The position numbers and the translations under genes are program-made. DNA of 57,472 bases, from positions 1 through 57,472 of the forward strand of contig CAYXFU010000022.1 in the NCBI GenBank assembly GCA_964464375.1. Direction: 5' to 3'. The notes under the pieces were generated by a model. The model ran no database searches. It saw nothing but the letters and a program-made list of their open reading frames with translations, and was not told the DNA's origin. Positions 1-7,863 of this stretch are shown one piece after another. This stretch comes from CAIOZA01 sp964464375. GTDB taxonomy: Bacteria > Bacteroidota > Ignavibacteria > Kapaibacteriales > UBA2268. Numbering within the stretch: the stretch's first letter is position 1; each line of letters starts with the position of its first letter.

Positions 1-119
1 TTCGTGACACCCCTCCTTGGAAAGGAGGGGAAAAAGTTAGAATCGATGTCTCCGGCTTGGCTCCGGGGATGTATTTTGTGAGGATTGGGGATAGAATTGG
101 GAAGTTTGTGAAGATGTAA
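1..119 (+). CDS. C-terminal end of a T9SS-secreted protein (5' part outside the window)
   Basis: Reading frame 3 is open from the first base to the TAA at 117-119. It encodes the end of a type A T9SS sorting domain: RIDVSGLAPGMYFVRIGDR followed by a short basic/hydrophobic end (GKFVKM). This tail is known to direct export across the outer membrane and anchoring in Bacteroidota-type bacteria. The wording is almost identical to the tail of the gene at 20708-21991. The codons just before RIDVS come from a palindrome (CCCCTCC.TTGG.AAAGGAGGGG, 10-30) translated as TPPWKGGE, so repeat DNA is part of the protein. The cargo domain lies upstream and cannot be named. Confidence 0.75.
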   Translation, partial: RDTPPWKGGEKVRIDVSGLAPGMYFVRIGDRIGKFVKM

Positions 120-320
120 AGTAGAAACCCCCTTAATCCCCCTTGGAGCAAGGGGGAGACAAAACAAACAATTGCACCTCCTGTATTTGCCTCCTTTTTC
201 AAAGGGGGTTTGGGGGTTTCTCTGGGTTTTGTTAGAGTTAGATTCGATGTCTCCGGCTTTGCTCCAGGGATGTATTTTGTGAGGATTGGGGAATCTGTAC
301 AAAAGTTTATAAAGTTGTAA
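120..320 (+). pseudogene. Orphan second copy of a T9SS tail, in frame behind the stop codon
   Basis: From 231 the sequence encodes VRVRFDVSGFAPGMYFVRIG and then ESVQKFIKL, ending in TAA at 318-320. This is another sorting-tail end, diverged from the one at 36-119. It lies in the same frame as that tail, and the frame is open across all of 120-317, including the two repeat segments at about 126-157 and 190-219. Only the TAA at 117-119 separates the copies. There is no start codon or cargo domain, so it is probably a duplicated remnant. Readthrough would add a tandem tail, but nothing in the sequence suggests that readthrough occurs. Confidence 0.6.
126..219. repeat. Pair of C-rich/G-rich inverted repeat segments
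   Basis: A segment at about 126-157 (AACCCCCTTAATCCCCC, then TTGG, GCAAGGGGGAG) and one at about 190-219 (GCCTCC, TTTTTCAAAGGGGGTTTGGGGG) each fold on themselves and are roughly inverted relative to each other. The same CCTCCTT/AAGGAGG theme is found inside the coding tail at 10-30. These belong to the family of short palindromes scattered through the window. Confidence 0.6.
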
Positions 321-394
321 AGATCTTGAAATTGTAGGTATTGAAGAGCCATAAACTTCACTCCGACCTGAACATTCTTGGAGAAGGACTCTAA

Positions 395-600
395 TACCAA
401 ATAGGATGATTCTGCACTTCGTTCATAATGACAATACGCTATAGATGCGGGAATACAGAGATTCCTGCATTCGCAGGAATGACAGGATTTTAATGAGTAG
501 TGTTTGGTGATGAAGGATGAGGGAAATACTAGTACACGGCACGCCGTGTCCTTACAGGATGAAAATGTGAAGGGCGGGTTTAGAACCCGCCCCTACATGA
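395..600. repeat. Cluster of short palindromic repeats
   Basis: Four modules follow one another. At about 400-432 there is a 'GATTCTGCACTTCGTTC..AATGAC' type. At 460-486 there is a palindrome ATTCCTGCATTCGCAGGAAT followed by GACAGG. At 534-558 there is a near-palindrome ACACGGCACGCCGTGT followed by CCTTACAGG. At 572-596 there is GGGCGGGTTTAGAACCCGCC followed by CCTAC. Each module type recurs elsewhere (2160-2470, 2980-3075, 20585-20695, 22380-22590, and inside the coding regions at 20798-20816). I see no gene in 321-660. Confidence 0.75.
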
Positions 601-660
601 AATTTACTAGTTTCGGTTTTACTTTGTGATCGCAGGAATGAATGCATTTTATATCTATAT

Positions 661-2115
661 TTATATTTTCTCTAGTGTGTAACCTTCTTTGTTGTCCTTT
701 ACAAGCCAGCCTTCGGCTTTGAGTTTGTCACGCAATTCGTCGGATTTTGCCCAGTTTTTATCTTGCTTGGCTTTGAGTCTTTCTTCAGCCATATCTTTGA
801 TGTTCTGAGGGATAAGTATTTCTACTTCTGCTCTGGGATTGATCTCCCAAACGCTGAACACACGATTCAGATCCTTGAAGAACTCAATCAGTTCTGATCT
901 GGTTGTAGAATTTAATGTTTTTGCAGGATTGTTGTTGATAAAAGAGAAAACTTCTGCTAAAGCCTGCGGCGTATGAAGATCATTAGCAAGATGCTCGTAA
1001 ACCCTGCTTTTTAGGCTTAAAGCGTCTGCTGATTGACTTCCGGCATTATTATCGAATAGATCATAAATAAAATCCTGAACGCGCTGACGTGCCTTTCCTG
1101 AGGCTGTAATGCCATCGAATGTAAAGTTCAGAACTGATTGATAATGAGATGAAAGCATGAGATATCTTACATCCAAAGAGTTCAATCCTTTGTTCATCAG
1201 ATCCCTTACGGTGAAGAAGTTACCGAGAGATTTACTCATTTTCTCACCTTCGACTTCGAGAAATTCATTGTGGCACCAGAAAGCTGTGGGCTCAATGCCA
1301 TAACCGGCTTTGCTCTGGGCGATTTCATCCTCGTGATGAGGAAATTTGAGATCTACACCGCCTGTGTGAATGTCAAAGGGAAGACCTAATATTTCTTTTT
1401 CCATAACGGAACATTCGATATGCCATCCGGGGCGTCCATCACAGTTTTGACTATCGAGATCAAAGCTCCAGAATGGCTCACCGGGTTTCTTCAATTTCCA
1501 TAAAGCAAAATCGCTGGCTTGCTCGCGTTCGTATTGATCAGTATCGACACGGGTTCCGGGTTTGAAATTCTCAAAATCAATTTTGAATAATTTGCCGTAA
1601 GTATCTACCTGTCTCCATTTATTTACGTTGAAATAAACAGAACCTTCGGAAACATAAGCCAGACCTTTGTTGAACAGATCGGTGATCAATCCTTTCATCT
1701 GCTCGATATAGTCAGTAGCCCTGGGCATAGCTTCGAAATCTTCTGCTTTTATTCCGAGAATATTAATATCTTCTATGAAAGATTGAGTATAAAAATCCGT
1801 GAATTTAAGCAGATTATCTATCGGATCATCAGACTGGGTGCCCATTTCTGATGTCCAAGTGGTAGCATTAAGTGCACTATCGCGGATAGTTTTATCGTCA
1901 ATATTTGTAATGTTCATCACCCATCTGACAGGATATTCACCCACGACACGCAAGACTCTCTGCAGAATATCTGCAAAAAGAAAGGCGCGCATGTTACCGA
2001 TATGAGCATAATTATATACTGTAGGACCGCATGAATACATTTTTACTACATTGGATTCAACAGGTTGAAATGATTCTGTAGTTTTTGTCAGAGAATTGTA
2101 TAATTTAATCTGCAT
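661..2115 (-). CDS. cysS: Cysteine--tRNA ligase
   Basis: This class I aminoacyl-tRNA synthetase charges tRNA-Cys in the cytoplasm. The 484 residues contain the HIGH motif as HIGN (38-41), the zinc cysteine in MYSCGP (Cys29), the downstream zinc ligands in GWHIECSVM and FPHHEDEIAQ, and the KMSKS loop (GEKMSKSLGN). The C-terminal part holds the DALR-like anticodon-binding helices. The length is slightly above the roughly 460 residues usual for the family. The extra residues lie around 80-95 (TTWTSEMGTQSDDP), a lineage-type insertion after the DDKT motif. The ATG at 2113-2115 fits the family N-terminus (MQIKLYNSL). The gene stands alone between repeat-rich spacers. Confidence 0.97.
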   Translation of the reverse strand: MQIKLYNSLTKTTESFQPVESNVVKMYSCGPTVYNYAHIGNMRAFLFADILQRVLRVVGEYPVRWVMNITNIDDKTIRDSALNATTWTSEMGTQSDDPIDNLLKFTDFYTQSFIEDINILGIKAEDFEAMPRATDYIEQMKGLITDLFNKGLAYVSEGSVYFNVNKWRQVDTYGKLFKIDFENFKPGTRVDTDQYEREQASDFALWKLKKPGEPFWSFDLDSQNCDGRPGWHIECSVMEKEILGLPFDIHTGGVDLKFPHHEDEIAQSKAGYGIEPTAFWCHNEFLEVEGEKMSKSLGNFFTVRDLMNKGLNSLDVRYLMLSSHYQSVLNFTFDGITASGKARQRVQDFIYDLFDNNAGSQSADALSLKSRVYEHLANDLHTPQALAEVFSFINNNPAKTLNSTTRSELIEFFKDLNRVFSVWEINPRAEVEILIPQNIKDMAEERLKAKQDKNWAKSDELRDKLKAEGWLVKDNKEGYTLEKI

Positions 2116-2479
2116 AATTTTTCACTTAAATATTTTTATTCATTTTATCAAAAAGTTCAAAGTTTGTCATTCTGAGGGAGCGAAGCGACCTTGAGTTCCG
2201 AAGGACTGCGAAGCGCATCCAGGCAGTTTTGCCGGGAAAAACAAATACATGGATTCCTCACTGCGTTCGGAATGACAGCGCTTTAGTGAATAGTGATTTG
2301 TGATTAGTGTTCAGTTAATGCAAATACACTGGATTCACTTCGTAAGGCTTCAAGCACTTCACTTCGTTCCTAATGACTCTCTTTTACTGTATTTCACTTC
2401 ATTATTCGATATTCGATGTTCGATATTCGATATTCATCCAGATTCCTCACTGCGTTCGGAATTACTATACAAATACAGC
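2116..2479. repeat. Repeat-filled spacer between cysS and the OsmC-like gene
   Basis: No gene is seen. The spacer holds two copies of the GATTCCTCACTGCGTTCGGA module (about 2254-2277 and 2441-2463), a 'CATTCTGAGGGAGCGAAGCG' module (about 2167-2188), and a run of ATTCGATATTCGATGTTCGA units at about 2404-2438. All are repeated elsewhere in the window. The open frame through 2300-2524 is made of these repeats and is not a gene. Confidence 0.7.
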
Positions 2480-2899
2480 TTACGGTCTTGTCAATACACA
2501 CTCATAAGTGACATTACATCCTGATCTTTTGAACATATTCGAAACACCGCAGTACGTTTCCTGTGACAATTGGACCGCTCTTTCCAGTTCAGCTAATTCT
2601 GCATCAGGGCTAATTAGTTCGATTATCATTTTTACATCAGTAATAACTTTTGGATGTTCGTTTGCACGTTCAGCTTTAAGATTAATTTTAAGATCGACTA
2701 CCGTTTTTCTTTTTTTACGGATAATCGAAATGACATCGAGATAACCGCAGGCACCCATAGCTTCCAGAGCTATCTCCATTGGAGTAGGTGCTGAATCATC
2801 GCCACCGGATTCGGTATGAGTATCGAAGTAGGTTTCATGCCCAAGAGCATTAGTCCCTATGATACGCATGTTTTTGTCTAATTTTAGGTTTACTTCCAT
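2480..2899 (-). CDS. OsmC/Ohr-family redox protein
   Basis: This is a 139-residue protein of the OsmC superfamily, which uses two cysteines to reduce organic or lipid hydroperoxides in the cytoplasm. Both expected cysteines are present: Cys51 in MGACGYLDV at the start of the long helix, and Cys117 in ETYCGVSNMF. The pattern SGGDDSAPTPMEIALEAMG is typical of the YhfA-like subgroup rather than of true Ohr. I chose the ATG at 2897-2899, which has GGAAAG four bases upstream, over the TTG at 2909-2911 that overlaps that site. The substrate cannot be inferred. The gene stands alone on the strand. Confidence 0.88.
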   Translation of the reverse strand: MEVNLKLDKNMRIIGTNALGHETYFDTHTESGGDDSAPTPMEIALEAMGACGYLDVISIIRKKRKTVVDLKINLKAERANEHPKVITDVKMIIELISPDAELAELERAVQLSQETYCGVSNMFKRSGCNVTYECVLTRP

Positions 2900-2984
2900 A
2901 ATACTTTCCAATAAAATTTGTTTTTACTTTTATTTCTAATTTAGATTTCCAGATACAAGACTATTTGAAAAGTCTAATTAAAAG

Positions 2985-3075
2985 TCATTCCGAACGAAGT
3001 GAGGAATCCATGTATTTGTATTTACTTGCAAAAACAGCCTGGATTTTCACGGTCGCTTTGCTCCCTCAAAATGAC
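2985..3075. repeat. Inverted copy of the GGAATCC/GGATTCC repeat family
   Basis: GTCATTCCGAACGAAGTGAG at about 2984-3003 is the reverse complement of the module seen twice in 2116-2479. It is followed by a TGTATTTGTATTTACTTGC stretch and a 'GGTCGCTTTGCTCCCTCAAAATGAC' module at about 3050-3074, the inverted form of the one at 2167-2188. Confidence 0.65.
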
Positions 3076-3120
3076 ATAATCGTAATGTTCACACAGTTGC
3101 ATATAAAGGATAATCAATAA

Positions 3121-3411
3121 CTAATACTTAACTTCAAGATTAAAATTATTTTTAATACTCAAAGTGCGGATCTCTTTCTCAATGAAATCCCTTACAACCG
3201 GCTTCAGATGGATATTCTCTGCATGATTAGCTAATCCCTGAGCAATAATGGAAGCCAGAGTTTCGACCGGAGTAGATTTATTCAGAATAAAAATCTCTTT
3301 ATCATTGACAAAGCAATGTCCGCTCTTGAAATTTCCTTTATCCTTTCGGACAGGAATACCAATAGTTCTGGTTACTTCAAGAAGTTCAGCGTACATTTCA
3401 CGTATTTTCAT
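3121..3411 (-). CDS. Small conserved-looking hypothetical protein
   Basis: This encodes 96 residues that I cannot assign to a family. It has no signal peptide or membrane segment. The order of elements (N-terminal helix MYAELLEVTRTIGIPV, a GHCFVNDKEIFILNK strand pair, then the helix ETLASIIAQGLANHAE) faintly recalls the core of ImmA/IrrE-like proteins, but the HExxH zinc motif is absent, so I do not claim it. Normal coding composition and the 21-25 nt spacing to the membrane-protein gene upstream on the same strand suggest a real gene in a two-gene unit. Confidence 0.6.
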   Translation of the reverse strand: MKIREMYAELLEVTRTIGIPVRKDKGNFKSGHCFVNDKEIFILNKSTPVETLASIIAQGLANHAENIHLKPVVRDFIEKEIRTLSIKNNFNLEVKY

Positions 3412-3432
3412 ATAATTGCCCCCAAACTCAAA

Positions 3433-4014
3433 TTATTCAGTAATGCCGGATACTTTATCAGTCCGGTCAGCGAGTTCATCCAAAGCTAATTTCATCTTAT
3501 CCAATGGTCGCCAAATACATATTAGAACACCTGTAACAGCCATCAAATATGATATGGCTCCCCAAATTGAAAGTGTAGTATAACGAATCAAAAAGAAATC
3601 CTTTATACCCGGATCACTGAAATTAATGCCGGGAAATTGCAATAAGAAATATAATTTTATGTCCAGATAAAGCTCAAAAAGCCCATAGGGTGTGGCAAGA
3701 ATAAACATCATTAATGCCATAAAAATCCAGCCATGTTTTTTGAATCTATCTGACAACAGCAATCCAAGAGAAATATATCCAATAAAGAATAAAGTAAAGC
3801 CAAGTCCTGTGTATAAAGCAGAATTTGAAAATAATTGTATAGCATAGAGTCTGATAGTGTCATTGTATGATGTTTTCAGCACCATATTAGAAAATGGAAT
3901 ATACATATCGAATGCGATTCCGGTTCTAACAATTGATCCACCAATCCACATGATAAGACCTGAGACTAAAAAGGTTAAAAAGAACTTCTCTCTAAATGAT
4001 TTTTTCTGCATCAT
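3433..4014 (-). CDS. Four-helix integral membrane protein of unknown function
   Basis: The protein has 193 residues with four clear hydrophobic segments: FFLTFLVSGLIMWIGGSIV near the start, LYTGLGFTLFFIGYISLGLLL, WIFMALMMFILATPYGLFELYL, and LSIWGAISYLMAVTGVLICIW. A short charged tail follows (DKMKLALDELADRTDK). No motif ties it to a transporter or enzyme family I recognise. I chose the ATG at 4012-4014; a TTG two codons upstream is possible. It probably forms a unit with the small gene at 3121-3411. Confidence 0.65.
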   Translation of the reverse strand: MMQKKSFREKFFLTFLVSGLIMWIGGSIVRTGIAFDMYIPFSNMVLKTSYNDTIRLYAIQLFSNSALYTGLGFTLFFIGYISLGLLLSDRFKKHGWIFMALMMFILATPYGLFELYLDIKLYFLLQFPGINFSDPGIKDFFLIRYTTLSIWGAISYLMAVTGVLICIWRPLDKMKLALDELADRTDKVSGITE

Positions 4015-4131
4015 ATACAACGGAATTTTTGTTTGACTTAACTAAGCAAAAATAATAAATACTAATCAAAAAATGCACTTGTTTAACCCAATGTGGAAAA
4101 ATAATTTGAAAAGTTGAGCGAATAAACGATT

Positions 4132-5295
4132 CTAATAGGCAACAACACCCAGGATTGTCTCTTTTTCTGCGCCTGTTACCGATGGAATGTTTCCGGGTAA
4201 TCCGCCGAGTGCCCTGTATGCCAGGTAAGCGAAGCAAACAGCTTCCTTTGAGTCACCGGGCAGGTTATAGACATCTGATTTCACTAATTCACAACCCGGT
4301 AGCATTTCTTTCAAACTTTTCATTAAATATTCGTTATTTGCTCCACCACCGGAACAAATAATCCGTTCCACAGGAATAGAGAATAGTTTAATGTTTTCAG
4401 CAATTGATACTGCAGTAAAATTAGCAAAAGTAGTTATAAAATCTTCTCTTTGAATCATATAAGAGTACTTGTTTATCAAATCTTTTGTATAGTCTAATGT
4501 AAACATCTCTCTGCCTGTGGATTTAGGCGGCTTTTGAGTGATAAATCTATTTCTCTTCAATTCATTTGTTAATTCATTGGACACTGTTCCGGTTTGAGCG
4601 ACTGCACCACTTTTGTCGTAGGTGAGATCAAACAGGATATTCATTGCATTATCTATCAAAACGTTACCTGGACCAGTGTCAAAAGCCTGAAGATCAATTA
4701 ATGAGCAATTTTTTGGTAAAATAGTAATATTGCTAATTCCACCAATGTTAAGACAAATTATATTCTCATCTTTGCTTCTGAAGAATTCGTAATCAAAAAT
4801 AGGAACTAATGGTGCCCCATGACCGCCTAATGCAGTGTCGGCTTCACGGAAATTACCGACGACAGGAATCTGCAACCATTTAGCCATTGCAGAAAATGAA
4901 ATAGCCTGTAGTGACGCAGGATGTGCATAGATAGCTCCTCGAGTGGGTTCTCCTCTGTGCCAGAGTGTTTGCCCGTGTACTCCAAGTGCATCAATTTTTA
5001 AATCACTTTTAGATTTAGAAACTAATTGTTTAACAGAATCTGTGTAGGCTCTTGCTAGTAAATAGCTGAATTCTGAAAACTCTGAGATATGGATCTGTTC
5101 ATGAATAATCCTCATTGCTAGAGATTTTAGTTCTGCCGGAAAATCAAAAGTATGATAATCGATTAATTCATAGCTATGTTTTCCATCCGTATCAGAAAAC
5201 CTAGCAACAGCTACATCAATTCCATCGAGCGATGTCCCTGTCATTACACCACAAACTGTTCTAGGCGCAGAAAGCCAATCTTTATAATTCATCAT
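4132..5295 (-). CDS. anmK: Anhydro-N-acetylmuramic acid kinase
   Basis: AnmK cleaves and phosphorylates 1,6-anhydro-MurNAc released from peptidoglycan, giving MurNAc-6-phosphate for cell-wall recycling. The 387-residue protein has the family's actin/hexokinase-fold signatures: GVMTGTSLDGIDVAVARF near residue 16, GNFREADTALGGHGAPLVP in the middle, NIGGISNITIL, and FDTGPGNVLID. Length and motif order match the family. The start is a doubled ATG (5290-5295) without a strong ribosome site. It lies 67 nt behind nuoB on the same strand and may be cotranscribed with nuoAB, an unusual pairing with no obvious functional link. Confidence 0.95.
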   Translation of the reverse strand: MMNYKDWLSAPRTVCGVMTGTSLDGIDVAVARFSDTDGKHSYELIDYHTFDFPAELKSLAMRIIHEQIHISEFSEFSYLLARAYTDSVKQLVSKSKSDLKIDALGVHGQTLWHRGEPTRGAIYAHPASLQAISFSAMAKWLQIPVVGNFREADTALGGHGAPLVPIFDYEFFRSKDENIICLNIGGISNITILPKNCSLIDLQAFDTGPGNVLIDNAMNILFDLTYDKSGAVAQTGTVSNELTNELKRNRFITQKPPKSTGREMFTLDYTKDLINKYSYMIQREDFITTFANFTAVSIAENIKLFSIPVERIICSGGGANNEYLMKSLKEMLPGCELVKSDVYNLPGDSKEAVCFAYLAYRALGGLPGNIPSVTGAEKETILGVVAY

Positions 5296-5362
5296 AATTG
5301 AATCTCAAAAAAAAAGGATACCCAAATTTACGGATATCCCCATAAATATACTATAAATTAAT

Positions 5363-5917
5363 TTAAGGTTTTACACCGGTTAATTTAGAATCAAACGGAA
5401 TTCCCTTAGGAATATATGAAACATCTTTTCCCAGATTAAAGAGTGAAGGCTTATGCACTTTCTGTACTTTTTCCTGAATTGTCATCAAGGCTTTGATAAC
5501 GGCTTCCGGGCGTGGCGGACAACCGGAAATATAAGCATCAACGGGTAAAAATTTCTCTATTCCCTGTACTACATTATAACTTCTGAACATACCGCCGGTA
5601 GATGCACAAACCCCCATTGCAACAACCCATTTGGGATCGGGCATCTGGTCATATATTTTTCGGACTACCCAGGACATCTTATATGTTACTGTTCCTGCGA
5701 CAAGCAATAAATCACTTTGTCTGGGTGACATGCGGAACACTTCTGAGCCAAAACGAGACACATCGAATCTGGCAGAAGCAAATGCCATCATTTCGATTGC
5801 ACAACATGATATTCCAAGAGGCATGGGCCACATAGAATTTTTCTGAGCCCACTTGAGAACGGCATCAACAGACGTAGTCAGGAAGCCTTCCTTTTGAACT
5901 AAAGTATCTAATCCCAT
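5363..5917 (-). CDS. nuoB: NADH-quinone oxidoreductase subunit B
   Basis: NuoB carries the terminal iron-sulfur cluster N2 of complex I, next to the quinone site on the cytoplasmic side of the inner membrane. The four cluster cysteines are visible: the tandem Cys38-Cys39 (GISCCAIEMM), Cys104 (MGVCASTGGMF) and Cys133 (SGCPPRPEAV). The sequence RFDVSRFGSEVFRMSPRQSD is typical of the family. The gene begins inside the end of nuoA (10-nt overlap), indicating translational coupling. The C-terminal tail is longer than in minimal homologues. Confidence 0.96.
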   Translation of the reverse strand: MGLDTLVQKEGFLTTSVDAVLKWAQKNSMWPMPLGISCCAIEMMAFASARFDVSRFGSEVFRMSPRQSDLLLVAGTVTYKMSWVVRKIYDQMPDPKWVVAMGVCASTGGMFRSYNVVQGIEKFLPVDAYISGCPPRPEAVIKALMTIQEKVQKVHKPSLFNLGKDVSYIPKGIPFDSKLTGVKP

Positions 5918-6264
5918 TTTATAGCTCCCTTTTTAATAACATAAATATAACCAGATAATAAAAGCACAATAAAGAGCATCATGGCTATGAATCCGGTCGA
6001 TCCCAGTTGCTTGAACTGAACAGCCCATGGATACATGAAAACTATTTCGATATCGAATATAAGAAACAACATTGCAACCAAATAAAACTTAACCGAGAAT
6101 CTGTCTCTGGCTGTTTTGAAAGGAACCATGCCACTTTCATAGGTTGTTTGCTTCTCTTTAGTGGAACGCTTCGCACCTACTATTTCGGAAAGATACATAA
6201 AAAGGGTAGCAATTCCGAACCCGAAAATTAACATGAAAACTAATGGCAGATATTCTATTGGCAT
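5908..6264 (-). CDS. nuoA: NADH-quinone oxidoreductase subunit A
   Basis: NuoA is a small membrane subunit of complex I near the quinone channel. The 118 residues contain three transmembrane helices (YLPLVFMLIFGFGIATLFMYL; FYLVAMLFLIFDIEIVFMYPW; IAMMLFIVLLLSGYIYVI). They also contain the conserved acidic segment FDIEIVFMYPWA and the loop YESGMVPF, where the commonly conserved cysteine of 'YECG' is replaced by serine. A ribosome site AAGGAT lies just upstream. nuoC and nuoD, which usually follow nuoB, are absent here, so the complex I genes are split in this genome. Confidence 0.95.
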   Translation of the reverse strand: MPIEYLPLVFMLIFGFGIATLFMYLSEIVGAKRSTKEKQTTYESGMVPFKTARDRFSVKFYLVAMLFLIFDIEIVFMYPWAVQFKQLGSTGFIAMMLFIVLLLSGYIYVIKKGAIKWD

Positions 6265-6392
6265 TTTTTATCCTTAGATTAATTTCAATTTTTGCTTATT
6301 TCAAGATTTTAAATTTAGTCTTTTTAGAACAATTATCCAACTGTTTATTATAAAGAAAGAGAATGAATTATTTGATTTTCAATTTCCTTAAT

Positions 6393-6411
6393 TGCGACCA
6401 TTATGGTCGTA
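6393..6411. other. Short perfect inverted repeat
   Basis: CGACCAT and ATGGTCG face each other around one T (about 6395-6409), between the SusCD terminator and the nuoA start. It has no T-tract. It could be an operator half-site pair or a remnant hairpin. No function can be claimed. Confidence 0.35.
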
Positions 6412-6423
6412 TATTAGTGTAAA

Positions 6424-6453
6424 TAAAAAACCCGCCCTTTTTAAGAGCGGGTA
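6424..6453 (-). terminator. Rho-independent terminator of the SusCD unit
   Basis: On the minus strand ACCCGCTCTT pairs with AAGGGCGGGT (one G-T pair), followed by TTTTTTATT. It begins about 28 nt after the susD-like stop codon. Confidence 0.85.
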
Positions 6454-6480
6454 TTTTAATTACAATCTTAAGCTATCTGA

Positions 6481-7851
6481 TTAAGGAAGTAAGTCTTTTA
6501 CTAATGCATCATCATCAGCTGGAACCCAAGGATTTGAATTCTTTTCGCTTTGAGGATACATCCATCGAACATTCTTTCCCTTTACTAATTCCGGCATTGT
6601 TCCGGTTCTTCTCATGTCATGATAAGCCTGACCTTCGAGAAACAATTGCAATGTCTTTTGCTTCAAAATTTCAGTAATTGTCTTAGCCGCGTCAGCACTT
6701 GAAAAATCAGTTAAGCCGGCGGCTTTTCTAATTATATTTACATCAGTTACAGCACCGGCAACGTCACCTGTTCTTGCTTTTGCTTCTGCTCCGATTAGAA
6801 GATTTTCCTGATAAGAAACCATATTCAAACCATCAGCGTAACCGCTGTACTTTTTCATAGTAACAGACATGGATGCCTTTTGCTCATTGGTATCTGTAGA
6901 AACAGTATGCTGAGGAAAGCCATAAAATGTTCCGCCAGCATCCGGTGATGGAATAAAATATTCGGCTAATCTGGTATCGCCTGCTTCTGACTTCAAAGCA
7001 TCAATGAATGATTTTTCTGCACGGATTGGCTGACCAACTTCAGTATTGCACCAATGCCCCCAAGGTGAGTATTCACCAACAGTTTCGCTGTGCTGTCCAA
7101 TCATGGCTACTGCTTTATCAGAAATACCTAATCCGGCTTGCGTTTTAGCATTTGCATAATCCTTCATGTGCAGAAAGAATCTAGCTTTCAGCGTATGAGC
7201 TACAGACTGCCATTTAGCGGCATCGCCCTTAAAATTCAGATCACGGTCAAGGGTTACCCCACCTGCCTGAAAAGCTGTGATAGCTTCATCAAGAAGTGTC
7301 TGAACAGTGGCATAAGCATCCTTCTGAGCTACAAACTTTGCAGGATTCAACCCTTCAACAACTACGGGTATTGATCCGTAGCATGCAGCTAATTCTCCGA
7401 ATGCCATGGCTTTGAACACCTTTGCCATACCAACCATTGTGTTAGCTGTTTTTGTATCTGCTACAAAAACCTCAGGAGCATAAGAAATAATATCATTGCA
7501 TATTTTAATGCCTCTGTATGCTAATTTCCATTGATCGTCAGTTGGACCGTCGGAAGTCATAACGTAAGTATTCCACTGTACCGGTTGAGGTCTTCCAAGT
7601 CCCTCAGGGGCACACATTGTCCATGTCCAGATACTGTTTATTCTGGAACGGTCTCCGGAATACCAGTCGCTTAATGCACCTTGCATTGCTATTACCAAGC
7701 CTTTGATGCCATCAGGTGTTTTTACTTTTGCTTCATTCACAGCATTCGGTGAATTGTTCAAGCTATCATCTATGCAAGAAGTAAACATCACACCCAACAG
7801 GACAAAAACCGGAATGGCAACTAATAGTTTTATTAATTTATTTTCCTTCAT
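6481..7851 (-). CDS. SusD/RagB-family surface lipoprotein
   Basis: SusD-like proteins cap SusC transporters on the cell surface and bind the nutrient, usually a glycan or peptide. The 456-residue protein has a lipoprotein signal (LLVAIPVFVLLGVMFTSC, cysteine about residue 26 from the chosen start). Its helical body has the SusD pattern: DDQWKLAYRGIKICNDII, AFGELAACYGSIPVV, the TPR-like LKARFFLHMKDYANAK, and the C-terminal LFLEGQAYHDMRRTG. I chose the ATG at 7849-7851, preceded by GGGGCAATTT, rather than the TTG four codons upstream. It starts 12 nt after the SusC gene. No glycosidase or peptidase is adjacent, so the substrate is unknown. Confidence 0.9.
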   Translation of the reverse strand: MKENKLIKLLVAIPVFVLLGVMFTSCIDDSLNNSPNAVNEAKVKTPDGIKGLVIAMQGALSDWYSGDRSRINSIWTWTMCAPEGLGRPQPVQWNTYVMTSDGPTDDQWKLAYRGIKICNDIISYAPEVFVADTKTANTMVGMAKVFKAMAFGELAACYGSIPVVVEGLNPAKFVAQKDAYATVQTLLDEAITAFQAGGVTLDRDLNFKGDAAKWQSVAHTLKARFFLHMKDYANAKTQAGLGISDKAVAMIGQHSETVGEYSPWGHWCNTEVGQPIRAEKSFIDALKSEAGDTRLAEYFIPSPDAGGTFYGFPQHTVSTDTNEQKASMSVTMKKYSGYADGLNMVSYQENLLIGAEAKARTGDVAGAVTDVNIIRKAAGLTDFSSADAAKTITEILKQKTLQLFLEGQAYHDMRRTGTMPELVKGKNVRWMYPQSEKNSNPWVPADDDALVKDLLP

Positions 7852-7863
7852 AAATTGCCCCAA

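Noticed and set aside
2300..2524. Open frame of 74 codons between cysS and the OsmC-like gene
   Set aside because: It consists of the GATTCCTCACTGCG and ATTCGATATTCG repeats and overlaps the OsmC-like gene.
3121..3411. ImmA/IrrE-like metallopeptidase
   Set aside because: The HExxH zinc motif is absent; the resemblance is limited to predicted order of helix and strands.
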